Assembly: GCF_001189235.2 (NCBI RefSeq)
Contig: NZ_LFIP02000001.1
Coordinates: forward strand, 1,215,755-1,279,754
DNA length: 64,000 nt
Reading direction: 5' to 3'
Source of the DNA: Bradyrhizobium embrapense
GTDB lineage: Bacteria; Pseudomonadota; Alphaproteobacteria; Rhizobiales; Xanthobacteraceae
Position numbers and translations under genes: made by a program. Every line of letters starts with the position of its first letter. Within the stretch, counting starts at the first letter, position 1. This document shows, piece after piece, positions 1 to 8,953 of this stretch. The notes under the pieces are model-generated. The model made no database searches, was not told the origin of the DNA, and was given only the letters and a program-made list of their open reading frames with translations.

Positions 1-350
1 GATGTGACGAGCGACGGCCGCTCCGCCAGCAGCGGCCAGGCCAGCAGCACGGTGAAGGCCGGCGCGAGTTGATAGGCGACCGCCGACATGCTTCCCGAGC
101 CGAGCCCGAGGCCGACATAGAACAGCCCGAAGTTCAGCCCGCCGAGGAAGAGCGAGATGACCGCGATCGGGCCCAGTTGTTGGCGCGTCGGCGCCTTGAC
201 GAACGGGACAACCAGCAGCGCCATCGCCAAAAAGCGCAGCGCGAGGAAGAACAGCGGCGGAAACTCGGTGACGCCGACCTTGATGACCACGAACTGATAA
301 CCCCAGAGCAAGGGAACGGCCACCGCGCAGACGATCTGGATGACGGACAT
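1..350 (-). CDS. EamA/DMT-family transporter, N-terminal part (cut by window edge)
   Basis: The 116 visible residues begin MSVIQIVCAVAVPLLWGYQF and contain three to four hydrophobic segments with the layout of the first EamA repeat of drug/metabolite transporters, an inner-membrane permease family for small metabolites or drugs. The start is ATG at 350, preceded by an AAAGGA Shine-Dalgarno sequence. The C-terminal half lies beyond base 1. A perfect palindrome of the type also found at the adjacent tetR promoter lies 17 bases upstream, so repression by that TetR protein is likely. The substrate cannot be told from sequence. Confidence 0.8.
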   Translation of the reverse strand, partial: MSVIQIVCAVAVPLLWGYQFVVIKVGVTEFPPLFFLALRFLAMALLVVPFVKAPTRQQLGPIAVISLFLGGLNFGLFYVGLGLGSGSMSAVAYQLAPAFTVLLAWPLLAERPSLVT

Positions 351-366
351 GGCTTCTTTCCTTTCA

Positions 367-380
367 AGACCGATCGGTCT
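367..380. promoter_or_regulatory. TetR-type operator upstream of the DMT transporter
   Basis: Perfect 14-base palindrome AGACCGATCGGTCT followed by ATATATA, placed 17 bases before the transporter ATG. It has the same half-sites and 4-base spacer as the element at 1047-1060 in front of the tetR gene. Role inferred from position and symmetry. Confidence 0.6.
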
Positions 381-420
381 ATATATAGGCACGCCAAACG
401 CGAAGGCGTTCGCGGGTTCC

Positions 421-1035
421 TTACCTGAGGAAGCGATCGAGCAGCGCGTCGGCGGTGGCTTGCGAGGTGGCGCGCGCCGGAGCCGTTTTGGCGACCACGC
501 GCAGCCCCCACAGGAAACAGATGACAATTCGGGCTGCACTCGAAGGCTCGACGCCAGCGGACAGCTTGCCCGCCCTCTCCGCACGAGAGAATGCATCCGC
601 CACCCTGGTCTCCATGGTTTTGAAGAAGCTCGCGAAGCGACGACCGACCTCGGCATCCTGGCCAGCCAGCTCCATCGCCGTCGCCACCAGCAGGCAGCCG
701 CGCCGGCCATTGGCACCGCACGCGCGCTCAACGTAGCCGGCAAGGTAGGCCCGCAGCCCGTCGACCGGATCTCTGCGGGGATCGAGTTCGTCATCCATCC
801 GCGTCAGGGCATCGGCAATGTAGCGATCGAGAGCGCGCAGGAACAGCGAGTGCTTGTCGCCGAAAGCGGCGTATAGGCTGCCGCGCGAGAGTTTTGTCGC
901 ACGCAGCAGGTCCGGCAGTGCCGTGGCGTGATAGCCGCGCGACCAGAACACATTCATCGCGCGTCCGACGGCGGCGTCCATGTCGAAACTTCGCGGGCGG
1001 CCACGGGGCGCCTGCATGGTGGTTTGGCGGCTCAT
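421..1035 (-). CDS. TetR/AcrR-family transcriptional regulator
   Basis: 204 residues. An N-terminal helix-turn-helix follows the basic GRPRSFDMD motif (SRGYHATALPDLL then KLSRGSLYAAFGDKHSLF), with a helical C-terminal ligand domain containing RRGCLLVATAMELAG, as in many TetR proteins that control efflux genes. I chose ATG at 1035 over a TTG at 1071 because the longer form would translate through the operator at 1041-1066. It is transcribed toward the DMT transporter gene with about 70 bases between them. Likely an autorepressor that also controls the transporter; ligand unknown. Confidence 0.85.
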   Translation of the reverse strand: MSRQTTMQAPRGRPRSFDMDAAVGRAMNVFWSRGYHATALPDLLRATKLSRGSLYAAFGDKHSLFLRALDRYIADALTRMDDELDPRRDPVDGLRAYLAGYVERACGANGRRGCLLVATAMELAGQDAEVGRRFASFFKTMETRVADAFSRAERAGKLSAGVEPSSAARIVICFLWGLRVVAKTAPARATSQATADALLDRFLR

Positions 1036-1040
1036 GATTG

Positions 1041-1066
1041 ATATATAGACCATTTGGTCCATATAT
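1041..1066. promoter_or_regulatory. TetR-type operator at the tetR promoter
   Basis: Imperfect palindrome with outer ATATAT arms and inner AGACC-ATTT-GGTCC half-sites, five bases upstream of the tetR start. It matches the palindrome at 367-380 in half-site and spacer, suggesting autoregulation plus control of the transporter. Confidence 0.6.
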
Positions 1067-1262
1067 CGCAAGTGGTCGTTTCAGGTGATTTGGACGCGGA
1101 AGGCGGCTGGAGCGCGAAAGACGGCTGGGGTGGCGCACGGCGGACCACCTCCCCGTCGTCATTTGGCGTGACATTCATACAACTCTGCTGTTGCAAGTGA
1201 GTTGCGATTGCGCGTGACGACTGACACTTGATGTTCACGGTTGGCCTGCTACACCGCCGCTC

Positions 1263-2651
1263 ATGAGCTCTTCCAGCACCAGCGCGCCCAACACCAAGAC
1301 ATCCGTCGCCGCGCTCTCGATCCTTGCCAGCGGCGGCATGGCCGCAGCGAAGCTCGTCGTCGGCATCGCCATCGGATCGCTGGCGCTGATCTCCGAGGCG
1401 CTGCACTCTTCGATCGACCTCGTCGCCACCATCATCACCTGGGCCGTGGTGCGGGTGTCGGACCAGCCCGCCGACGCCGAGCATCATTACGGCCACGGCA
1501 AGTTCGAGAGCGTCTCCGCACTCTTCATCATCGCCCTGCTCTACGTGCTGGCCGGCGGCATCCTGGTGCAGGCCTACAGCCATTTGCGCGAAGGCGCGCC
1601 GCCGCCTTCGATCTCAGCCATTCCGTTCATCGTTCTGATCATCGATATCGGCGTCAATCTGTGGCGCGCCCGCGCGCTGCACCGCGCGGCGCGCGACACC
1701 AAGAGCCAGGCGCTGGCCGCCGACGCGCTGCATTTCGCTTCCGACGTGATGGGCTCTGCGGCGGTGATCGTAGGGCTGGTGCTGGCGGGCTTCGGCTTCT
1801 GGTGGGGCGATGCCGCGGCCGCCATCGCGGTTGCCGTGATGATCGCCCTGCTCGGCCTGCGCATGGCGCGCGAGACGGTCGAGACCCTGCTCGACCGTGC
1901 GCCGGAAGGCGCGCTGGAGAAGGCCACCGCGGCGATCAGGGCGGTGCCGGGGGTCGTCGACGTCGAGCGGCTGCGGGTCCGCATGGTCGGCGCCACGCAT
2001 TTCATCGATGCCATCGCCGCCGTGCCGCGCACCTATCCGATCGACCGCGTCGAGGACATCAAGCGCCGGGCGCAGCAGGCGATGACCAAGGCGTTCGGCG
2101 ACGCCGACCTCACCTTCACTGCAGTGCCGGTGGCGCGCGACAATGAGAGCGTGCGCGAGCGCATCATGGTGATCGCGCGCAATTCCGGCCTTGCCATCCA
2201 CCACGTCACCGTGCACGACATCGGCGGCAAGCTGATCGTCGGCATCGACCTCGAGGTCGACAGCGACATGGCGCTGGACGCCGCCCACGACATCGCCCAC
2301 GAGCTCGAGCGCGCGATCCGCGAGGATTTTGGCGAGGACGTCGAGGTCGACACCCATATCGAGCCGCTCCAGCCGGAACTGCCCTGGGGAACCGACGCCG
2401 CGCCCGACCGCGTCGATGCCATCAAGACCGCACTGACCGGCTTCGCCGATGGCGGCGCGATCCATGACATCCATAATGTGCGGGTCCGCAACACCGACGC
2501 CGGCGAGATCGTCAACTTCCATTGCCGCGCCGAGCCCTCGATGAGTGTGATCAAGGTGCACGAAAGCGTCGACGAGATCGAACGCAAGCTGCGTCGCACG
2601 TTCCCCACCGTGAAGCGTGTGATCAGTCACGCAGAACCGGCGCGCGCGTAA
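1263..2651 (+). CDS. Cation diffusion facilitator (CDF) metal exporter with extended C-terminus
   Basis: 462 residues, longer than the usual roughly 300 of CDF exporters. Six membrane segments fill residues 15-210. The paired metal-binding motifs of this family are present: H48-x3-D52 (EALHSSID) in helix 2 and H157-x3-D161 (DALHFASD) in helix 5, plus a His-rich HHYGHGK loop at 74-80. The cytoplasmic part appears to hold two successive ferredoxin-like dimerisation modules, about 215-290 and 300-375, then a further C-terminal module. Predicted to export Zn, Co, Fe or Mn from the cytoplasm by proton antiport; the metal cannot be assigned. No clear Shine-Dalgarno sequence is seen. Confidence 0.88.
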   Translation: MSSSSTSAPNTKTSVAALSILASGGMAAAKLVVGIAIGSLALISEALHSSIDLVATIITWAVVRVSDQPADAEHHYGHGKFESVSALFIIALLYVLAGGILVQAYSHLREGAPPPSISAIPFIVLIIDIGVNLWRARALHRAARDTKSQALAADALHFASDVMGSAAVIVGLVLAGFGFWWGDAAAAIAVAVMIALLGLRMARETVETLLDRAPEGALEKATAAIRAVPGVVDVERLRVRMVGATHFIDAIAAVPRTYPIDRVEDIKRRAQQAMTKAFGDADLTFTAVPVARDNESVRERIMVIARNSGLAIHHVTVHDIGGKLIVGIDLEVDSDMALDAAHDIAHELERAIREDFGEDVEVDTHIEPLQPELPWGTDAAPDRVDAIKTALTGFADGGAIHDIHNVRVRNTDAGEIVNFHCRAEPSMSVIKVHESVDEIERKLRRTFPTVKRVISHAEPARA

Positions 2652-2724
2652 TTCTACGGAGCCGTTCCTGTTTCGGACTCACTTTGCGCGACCTGATTCC
2701 GTCTTGGACAAGAATTATTTCGCA

Positions 2725-2740
2725 TTAACGAATCGTTGAC
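2725..2740. promoter_or_regulatory. Near-consensus CtrA-like site
   Basis: TTAACGAATCGTTGAC differs by one base from the alphaproteobacterial CtrA consensus TTAA-N7-TTAAC and lies about 100 bases before the PAS histidine kinase. Such a motif can occur by chance. Confidence 0.25.
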
Positions 2741-2842
2741 TCTCGACAGGCTGCGAAATCTGGATTCAAATCATCATGATTCGGATGCGACGTGGGGAGC
2801 ATCCGATCCGGGTAAAATCAGCTTAGAGCGGGGGTCTAAGGC

Positions 2843-5164
2843 ATGGCGCGCGCGCATGCAGCGAACGCGTGCGTCCAATCCGATTCGATCAAGGGATTGG
2901 CGCAATCGATCGCAAAACCGGCCTATCACAGGCTCTTGACGGCCGAGCCTGCACTGCGCCGCGCTGTCCCTACGCTCATCATCGCCTTCCTCATCACGAT
3001 CTGCCTCGGCGCCTTCGTCCAGGTGATCGACCAGAACCGGCAAAAGCGCGGTGCGATGAAGCGCGACCTTGCCGCGCTCTCCGACATCCTCGCCGAGCGC
3101 CTCGACCGCCTGACCTCGGTGCGCCGCGATCGGTTCGCCAATATCGAGCGGCTGCAGGAGCTGCTGCCCGACCTGATCCCGTCCTGGGGCATCGCCAACG
3201 GCCGCCACGTCATCATCACCAGCGCCGATCATCGCGTGCTGGCGCGCGTGCCGATGGACGGCGCCGGCGAGAACGACCGCGTCCTCGACATCGTCTCCAC
3301 AGCCCAGCTGCTTGTCGCACCGAGCCAGCAGGGCGCGGTCAGCGACATGACGCTGCCGACCGGCGCCGGCGCGCTGGCGATCTCGCAGCTTGTCAAGTCG
3401 CTGCCCGGCCAGGTCGTCGTCATCCAGGAGATGAACGAGCCGATCTGGGGATCGGACGCCGCGCTCTCGGTGACGCTGTCGGCGACCACGAGCTTCGTGG
3501 TGCTGATCCTCGGCTTCGCGTTCCACTGGCAATCGACCCGCGCCCGCGAGGGCGACCTGATCAACGACGCCGTGCGCGGCCGGATCGACACCGCGCTCAA
3601 CCGCGGCCGCTGCGGATTGTGGGACTGGGACCTGTCGCGCGGCCGGATCTTCTGGTCGCAGTCGATGTTCACCCTGCTCGGCCTCGACAGCCGCAACGAC
3701 CTCCTCACCTTCGGCGAGGTCAACGCGCTGGTGAACTCCGACGACATCAACCTGTTCGACATCGCCGAGCAGCTGATCTCGGGCAAGATCGATCACATCG
3801 ATCAGAGCTTCCGCATGCGCCATGTCGGCGGCCACTGGATCTGGCTGCGCGTCCGCTGCGAGCTCAGCCACGCTGCGGCCGACAGCGGCCTGCATCTGAT
3901 CGGCATCGCGGTCGACATTACCGAACAGAAGAGCCTCGCCGAGAAGTCGGTGGAAGCCGATCTGCGACTGCGCGACGCGATCGAGACGATTCCGGAGGCC
4001 TTCGTGCTCTGGGACGCCGAGGACCGCCTCGTGCTCTGCAACTCGCACTTCCAGCGGCTGCACAAGCTGCCGGATAGCGCCGTCAGCCCCGGCACTTCGT
4101 ATGAAACCGTGATCGAGGTCGGCAGCATGCCGGAAGTGCGCACCCGCCTGCACGAGAGCGGCGTGCCGGCTCCCGGTGCCCGTACCTTCGAGGCGCAGCT
4201 CGACGACGGCAGCTGGCTGCACATCAGCGAGCGCCGCACCAAGGACGGCGGCTACGTCTCGGTCGGCACCGACATCACCCGCATCAAGGCGCACGAGCAG
4301 AAGCTGGTCGACAACGATCTGCGCCTGCGCGCCACCGTGATCGACCTGCAGCGCTCGCAATCCGAGCTGGAGCGGCAGGCCGTCGAGCTCGCCGACCTCG
4401 CCGAGAAGTACTCGCAGGAAAAGACCCGCGCCGAGGACGCCAACGCCGCGAAGTCGAAATTCCTCGCCAATATGAGCCATGAGCTGCGCACGCCGCTCAA
4501 TGCCATCATCGGCTTCTCCGAGATCATGGGCTCCGGCCTGTTCGGCACGCTCGGCTCGGACAAGTACGCGGAGTACTGCCATGACATACTGACCTCAGGG
4601 AAATACCTGCTCGAGGTCATCAACGACATCCTCGACATGTCGAAGATCGAAGCCGGCCGCATGAAGTTCGACATGGAGCCGCTCGACCTCTCCGGCATCC
4701 TCGCCGAGTCGCTGCGGGTGGTGTCCGGCCGCGCCGAGCACAAGGGCCTGTCGCTGGAATCGGATATCGAAAGCACCATCTCGGTCGTCGCCGACCGCCG
4801 CGCTGTCAAGCAGATCATCGTCAACCTGCTCTCCAACGCCGTGAAGTTCACGCCCGACAACGGCCGCGTGCTGGTGCGCGGCCAGATGCTCGACGACTCG
4901 ATCGTGCTGCTGATCGCCGACAGCGGCATCGGCATCGCGCCGGAATCGCTGCGGCGGCTCGGCAAGCCGTTCGAGCAGGTCGAGAGCCAGCTCACCAAGA
5001 GCTATCAGGGCTCGGGGCTCGGCCTTGCGATCGCGCGATCGCTCACCAACCTGCATGGCGGCTCGATGAAGCTGCGCTCCAAGCTCGGCGTCGGCACCGT
5101 CGTCCGCGTCACCCTGCCGCGCGATCCGCGCTCGCTGCAGACGAGACTGCCGCAAGCGGCCTGA
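2843..5164 (+). CDS. PAS-domain hybrid-free sensor histidine kinase (PleC/DivJ-like architecture)
   Basis: 773 residues. An N-terminal membrane anchor (about 37-57), a sensory region, and a second membrane segment near 210-230 are followed by two PAS domains (about 250-360 and 375-480), a coiled coil, then HisKA with phosphoacceptor H546 in the NMSHELRTPLNAIIGFSEIM motif and a HATPase_c domain with N (NLLSNAVKF), G1 (DSGIGI) and G2 (GSGLGLAIARSL) boxes. No receiver domain is present. This layout is shared with alphaproteobacterial cell-cycle and stress kinases of the PleC/DivJ group, but no cognate regulator is adjacent, so the pathway is unknown. It is an isolated gene that nearly abuts convergent opgH. 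Confidence 0.85.
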   Translation: MARAHAANACVQSDSIKGLAQSIAKPAYHRLLTAEPALRRAVPTLIIAFLITICLGAFVQVIDQNRQKRGAMKRDLAALSDILAERLDRLTSVRRDRFANIERLQELLPDLIPSWGIANGRHVIITSADHRVLARVPMDGAGENDRVLDIVSTAQLLVAPSQQGAVSDMTLPTGAGALAISQLVKSLPGQVVVIQEMNEPIWGSDAALSVTLSATTSFVVLILGFAFHWQSTRAREGDLINDAVRGRIDTALNRGRCGLWDWDLSRGRIFWSQSMFTLLGLDSRNDLLTFGEVNALVNSDDINLFDIAEQLISGKIDHIDQSFRMRHVGGHWIWLRVRCELSHAAADSGLHLIGIAVDITEQKSLAEKSVEADLRLRDAIETIPEAFVLWDAEDRLVLCNSHFQRLHKLPDSAVSPGTSYETVIEVGSMPEVRTRLHESGVPAPGARTFEAQLDDGSWLHISERRTKDGGYVSVGTDITRIKAHEQKLVDNDLRLRATVIDLQRSQSELERQAVELADLAEKYSQEKTRAEDANAAKSKFLANMSHELRTPLNAIIGFSEIMGSGLFGTLGSDKYAEYCHDILTSGKYLLEVINDILDMSKIEAGRMKFDMEPLDLSGILAESLRVVSGRAEHKGLSLESDIESTISVVADRRAVKQIIVNLLSNAVKFTPDNGRVLVRGQMLDDSIVLLIADSGIGIAPESLRRLGKPFEQVESQLTKSYQGSGLGLAIARSLTNLHGGSMKLRSKLGVGTVVRVTLPRDPRSLQTRLPQAA

Positions 5165-5172
5165 ACCCCACG

Positions 5173-7293
5173 CTACTTTGCGAGCACCTCTTCCAGCAGG
5201 ACGGAATCGCCGAGCACGGCCAGCGTCTCGCGCGGCGTGAGATGGTCGATCGCCTCATCGAAGCTGTCGCTGGCCTCGATCCGCGCACGGGCCACCGCGA
5301 GATGAAGGTCGATCTCGCCCGGGCCGCCGCGCTTCGCCGGCGGCAGCGACGACAAATGACGATGCAGCAGGCTGGAATCCTGCCGAAGTATTGCGAGTGC
5401 GGGGGCCGCGGCGCGCGCCGGCTGCGATGCCAGTTCGTTGGCGCGGACCAGCACGCGCGGTGGCTCGCTCTCCTCCGGCGTCACGAATAGCGCGCGCATC
5501 GCGGGCTTCGCCGTCCAGGCGCCAATCGGGATCGCGAACAACAGGCCGACGATGACCGGCGACATCCATAGCAGCAGCGGCAATGACACCGCCCAGGCAC
5601 TTGCTGCCATCGCGACACCGCAGGCGGTCGGGACGCCGTACTTGCGATAGAGCTCACGCCGCTCGACCTCGCCGTCGTCGCGCCGCTGCGTCTGCCAGCC
5701 GGCATCGCGGCCGAGCAGGATCTCGACTACGGCAATCGACTGGAACACCATCATGACCGGCGCGATCATCGCCGAGACCAACACCTCCGCGGTGACCCCC
5801 GTCAGCGCCCGGAAGCCGCCGCCGAATTGCCGGCGCACGTCCCGCCGCGTCAGCAGCAGGATGAAGCCGAGCAGCTTCGGCACGATCAGGAGCGCCATCG
5901 TCAGACCAAACACCCACGCAGCGAGCACGGGATCCTGCGCCGGCCAGTTCGGGAATAGCGAGAAGCCCTTCGGAAAATATTCGGGGCGAATGAAGCGCGC
6001 CTGCAACGAGATCAGGATGCCGAGCAGCAGGAACGCAAGCCACATTGGAGCGGTGATGTAGGAGCCGATCCCGGTCACGAAATGCAGCCGCGAGATCCAG
6101 TGCAGGCGGCGCGTCGTCAGCACCGCGAGATGCTGCAGGTTGCCCTGGCACCAGCGCCGGTCGCGCGCAGCAAAATCCAGCAGCGACGGCGGCACCTCCT
6201 CGAAGCTGCCGCTGAGCACCGGTGCCATGTAGATGCCCCAGCCGGCGCGCCGCATCAGCGCCGCCTCGACAAAATCGTGGCTCAGGATATGGCCGCCGAA
6301 CGGCTTGCGCCCGGAGAGTTCAGGCAATCCAGCCTGTTCCGCAAAGGCCTGGATCCTGATGATGGCGTTGTGGCCCCAGTAATTGCCCTCGGAGCCGTGC
6401 CACCACGCGACACCGGCGGCGACCATCGGTCCATAGAGCCGGCCGGCAAATTGCTGCAGGCGGCTGAACAGGCTGCGGGCGTTGACGATGACCGGCAGCG
6501 TCTGCAGCAGTGCCGCCTGCGGATTGCTCTCCATGGCGTGGACCATCCGCACCATGGTGTCGCCCGACATCAGGCTGTCGGCATCGAGCACGATCATGAA
6601 CTGGTAGGCGCCGCCGAACCGCCTGATCCACTCCCCGATATTGCCGGACTTCCGTGCCGTGTTGTCGGCGCGATGCCGGTAGTAGAGCCGGCCACCACCG
6701 CAGGCGTCGTTGAGCGCGAGGAACGCCTGTTCTTCGGCGATCCAGATATCGGGATCGCGGGTGTCGCTCAGCACGAACCAGTCGAAGCTGTCACCCTGCC
6801 CGGTCGCCTCGATGGACTCGTAGATGGCGTGCAGGCGCGCCATCAATTGATGCGGATTCTCGTTGTAGGTTGGGAGCAGCACCGCGGTCCGGCTCGCGAG
6901 CTGTGGCAGCGGACCATCGTCGCGGATCGGTAAGGAATTCCCCTTGCGCCGAAGCAGCACGACGAAGCCGGCCAATGCCGAGGCGAACGAGAACGCGATC
7001 CAGGCGAGCAGCGCCACGAACAGCACCAGCACCATCCATTCCATGATCGTCACACCGCCGACCTGGACCACCATGTACATCTCGTAGGCGCCCGCGCCGG
7101 TCAGCGCGACGGTCAGCAGCAGCACGAACGCGCGGCGCATCAACATGCCCGCCCCAACCGACACCGGCCTGCTCACCGCGCACGGCGGCTGTCCGAGATC
7201 GGCCGCCGCCATCGCAAGCGGCTTCTCTTGCGGCAGGAAGCCGTCGGCCGCCGCCACGACGTCGGGACGCGACGAGGTGACTATGGTGTCCAT
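5173..7293 (-). CDS. opgH: Glucans biosynthesis glucosyltransferase OpgH (MdoH)
   Basis: 706 residues. A processive GT2 inner-membrane enzyme that polymerises glucose from UDP-glucose for osmoregulated periplasmic glucans. Visible are two N-terminal membrane segments (about 53-73 and 85-115), the UDP-binding LPTYNEN region (140-146), the DAD metal motif at 237-239, the (Q/R)xxRW-type motif ARDRRW at 376-381, and C-terminal membrane helices. The ATG at 7293 lies inside the last codons of opgG, overlapping by 13 bases, so the two genes form a translationally coupled operon. Length is somewhat below the roughly 850 of E. coli MdoH, mainly through a shorter N-terminus. Confidence 0.92.
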   Translation of the reverse strand: MDTIVTSSRPDVVAAADGFLPQEKPLAMAAADLGQPPCAVSRPVSVGAGMLMRRAFVLLLTVALTGAGAYEMYMVVQVGGVTIMEWMVLVLFVALLAWIAFSFASALAGFVVLLRRKGNSLPIRDDGPLPQLASRTAVLLPTYNENPHQLMARLHAIYESIEATGQGDSFDWFVLSDTRDPDIWIAEEQAFLALNDACGGGRLYYRHRADNTARKSGNIGEWIRRFGGAYQFMIVLDADSLMSGDTMVRMVHAMESNPQAALLQTLPVIVNARSLFSRLQQFAGRLYGPMVAAGVAWWHGSEGNYWGHNAIIRIQAFAEQAGLPELSGRKPFGGHILSHDFVEAALMRRAGWGIYMAPVLSGSFEEVPPSLLDFAARDRRWCQGNLQHLAVLTTRRLHWISRLHFVTGIGSYITAPMWLAFLLLGILISLQARFIRPEYFPKGFSLFPNWPAQDPVLAAWVFGLTMALLIVPKLLGFILLLTRRDVRRQFGGGFRALTGVTAEVLVSAMIAPVMMVFQSIAVVEILLGRDAGWQTQRRDDGEVERRELYRKYGVPTACGVAMAASAWAVSLPLLLWMSPVIVGLLFAIPIGAWTAKPAMRALFVTPEESEPPRVLVRANELASQPARAAAPALAILRQDSSLLHRHLSSLPPAKRGGPGEIDLHLAVARARIEASDSFDEAIDHLTPRETLAVLGDSVLLEEVLAK

Positions 7294-8795
7294 CGATAGA
7301 CCCAGATCTCCGAGAGCGGCTTGTCGTCCTGCGCCAGATAGGCGCGCAGCTCGATCGGATCTTTTTTGACGGCGCACTGGAAGCTGAGCCGCCAGCCGCC
7401 GGTATTCGGGTTCGGCTGCGTGACGATGTTGGTGATCTCGGCCTTCTCCGCCGTCACGACGCCCTTGATGCTGGCGGGATCGATCCCCTTCAAATTGTCG
7501 CCGAACAGGTCGAGCACGAACAGCTTGCCGTTCTCGCCATGCGCGCCGATGCCGCTGCGGGTGAAACGCGCCAGCGAATGCGGCTTCGGCGCGTCAGGTC
7601 CCCAATGCAGCCGGTAGGTGAGATTGGTTTCGCTCTTGGCCTTGAGCGGCGCCTTCGGCCGCCAGAACGCGGCGATGTTGTCGTGGATTTCCTCCTTGGT
7701 CGGGATCTCGAACAGGATCACCGCGCCCTCGCCCCAGTCGCCGATCGGCTCGACCCACAGGCTCGGACGCTTCTCGAAGCTCGATTCGATGTCCTGATAG
7801 GCGAAGAAATTCTTCTCCCGCTGCATCAGCCCGAAGCCGTGCGGGTTGATGTCCTGGAACGTGCTGATCTGCAGGTCGCGCGGATTGCTCAGCGGGCGCC
7901 ACAGGCTCTCGCCCCTGCCGTTGTAGATTGCAAGCCCGTCGGAATCGTGCACCGACGGCCGGAAATCATCGACCTCGTTACGATCATTGGGGCCGAAGAA
8001 GAACATGCTGGTCATCGGCGCAACACCGGCATGCTCGAGATCGGCGCGCGGATAGAGCGAGGCCTCGACGTCGAAGACGGTGGTCTTCCCCGGTCTGATC
8101 GTGAAGCGATAGCTGGCCGCGCAGCTCTTGCTGTCGAGCAAGGCATGAATGACCAGCGAGGTCGCGTTGGGCACCGGACGTTCGAGCCAAAACGCCTTGA
8201 AGAACGGAAACTCCTCACCCTTGGCCTCGCCGGTATCGATCGACAGGCCGCGCGCCGACAGGCCATAGGTCTCGTCCTTGGCGACGGCGCGGAAATAACT
8301 CGCGCCGAGGAAGACGCAGACCTCGTCGTAATAGTCCGGTTTGTTGATCGGCGCGTGGATGCGAAATCCGGCAAAGCCGAGGTCGGTCTCGGTGAAGGCA
8401 GGCACGGTCTCGCCGAACGAGAACATGTCCTTGCTGTAGTTGACTTCGCTGACCTTGCCGTCAGCGACCTCGAATATCTGGACCTTGTTCTTGTAGAAGA
8501 AACCGCGGTGAAAGAACTGCGCTTCGAACGGCAGCTTCGCGCCGCGCCACAGCGCGCGGTCGGGCACGAAGCGGATCGAGCGGTACTGGTCGTAGTTCAG
8601 ATCCGTCAGGCCATTCGGCAACTTCTCGTCCGGCGCCACGAATGACTTGGCTGCGAGGTTGCGCGCGAGCTCCCTCACCATCGATGGGTTGAAAGGCGCG
8701 TCCGACGTGTTCCCCGCGGCCGCGGCCTGCCGCTGCGGCAAGAGCATCAGTGCCGGCAACATGGCCGATCCGTGGAGTAACTGGCGACGATTCAA
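7281..8795 (-). CDS. opgG: Periplasmic glucan biosynthesis protein OpgG/OpgD family
   Basis: 504 residues, full length for MdoG/OpgG. It acts in the periplasm on the nascent beta-glucan backbone. The N-terminus NRRQLLHGSAMLPALMLL ending in AAAA looks like a Tat signal, which is the OpgD rather than the OpgG export route; the rest (NPSMVRELARNLAAKSF, YDQYRSIRF, FFGPNDRNEVDDFRP) is standard family sequence. The start is TTG at 8795, supported by the Shine-Dalgarno sequence at 8801-8808. First gene of the opgG-opgH operon; no opgC is visible. Confidence 0.9.
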   Translation of the reverse strand: MNRRQLLHGSAMLPALMLLPQRQAAAAGNTSDAPFNPSMVRELARNLAAKSFVAPDEKLPNGLTDLNYDQYRSIRFVPDRALWRGAKLPFEAQFFHRGFFYKNKVQIFEVADGKVSEVNYSKDMFSFGETVPAFTETDLGFAGFRIHAPINKPDYYDEVCVFLGASYFRAVAKDETYGLSARGLSIDTGEAKGEEFPFFKAFWLERPVPNATSLVIHALLDSKSCAASYRFTIRPGKTTVFDVEASLYPRADLEHAGVAPMTSMFFFGPNDRNEVDDFRPSVHDSDGLAIYNGRGESLWRPLSNPRDLQISTFQDINPHGFGLMQREKNFFAYQDIESSFEKRPSLWVEPIGDWGEGAVILFEIPTKEEIHDNIAAFWRPKAPLKAKSETNLTYRLHWGPDAPKPHSLARFTRSGIGAHGENGKLFVLDLFGDNLKGIDPASIKGVVTAEKAEITNIVTQPNPNTGGWRLSFQCAVKKDPIELRAYLAQDDKPLSEIWVYRWTP

Positions 8796-8800
8796 AGCAG

Positions 8801-8808
8801 CTCCTCTC
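8801..8808 (-). promoter_or_regulatory. Shine-Dalgarno sequence that fixes a TTG start for opgG
   Basis: Read on the minus strand this is GAGAGGAG, five bases before TTG at 8795. No ATG or GTG in frame has a comparable site, and the TTG places the Tat-like signal exactly at the N-terminus. Confidence 0.6.
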
Positions 8809-8953
8809 GCTGACCGGGACGCCGGAAAGCAACCGCCGAACTGCTGCTGAGTTCCATATTGCCGCGCGCGGAACGATCGTCTAGCGGCGAACCATGTGCA
8901 CGACTATCGCAAGCTTGAACTACGACGGAAGGGTCTCGGCTGGCTGCCGAGAG

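Noticed and set aside
2774..4582. 602-codon open frame antisense to the PAS histidine kinase
   Set aside because: It mirrors the codon bias of the real gene; its translation is Asp/Arg/Ala-rich without any domain, and the plus strand has clear kinase motifs.
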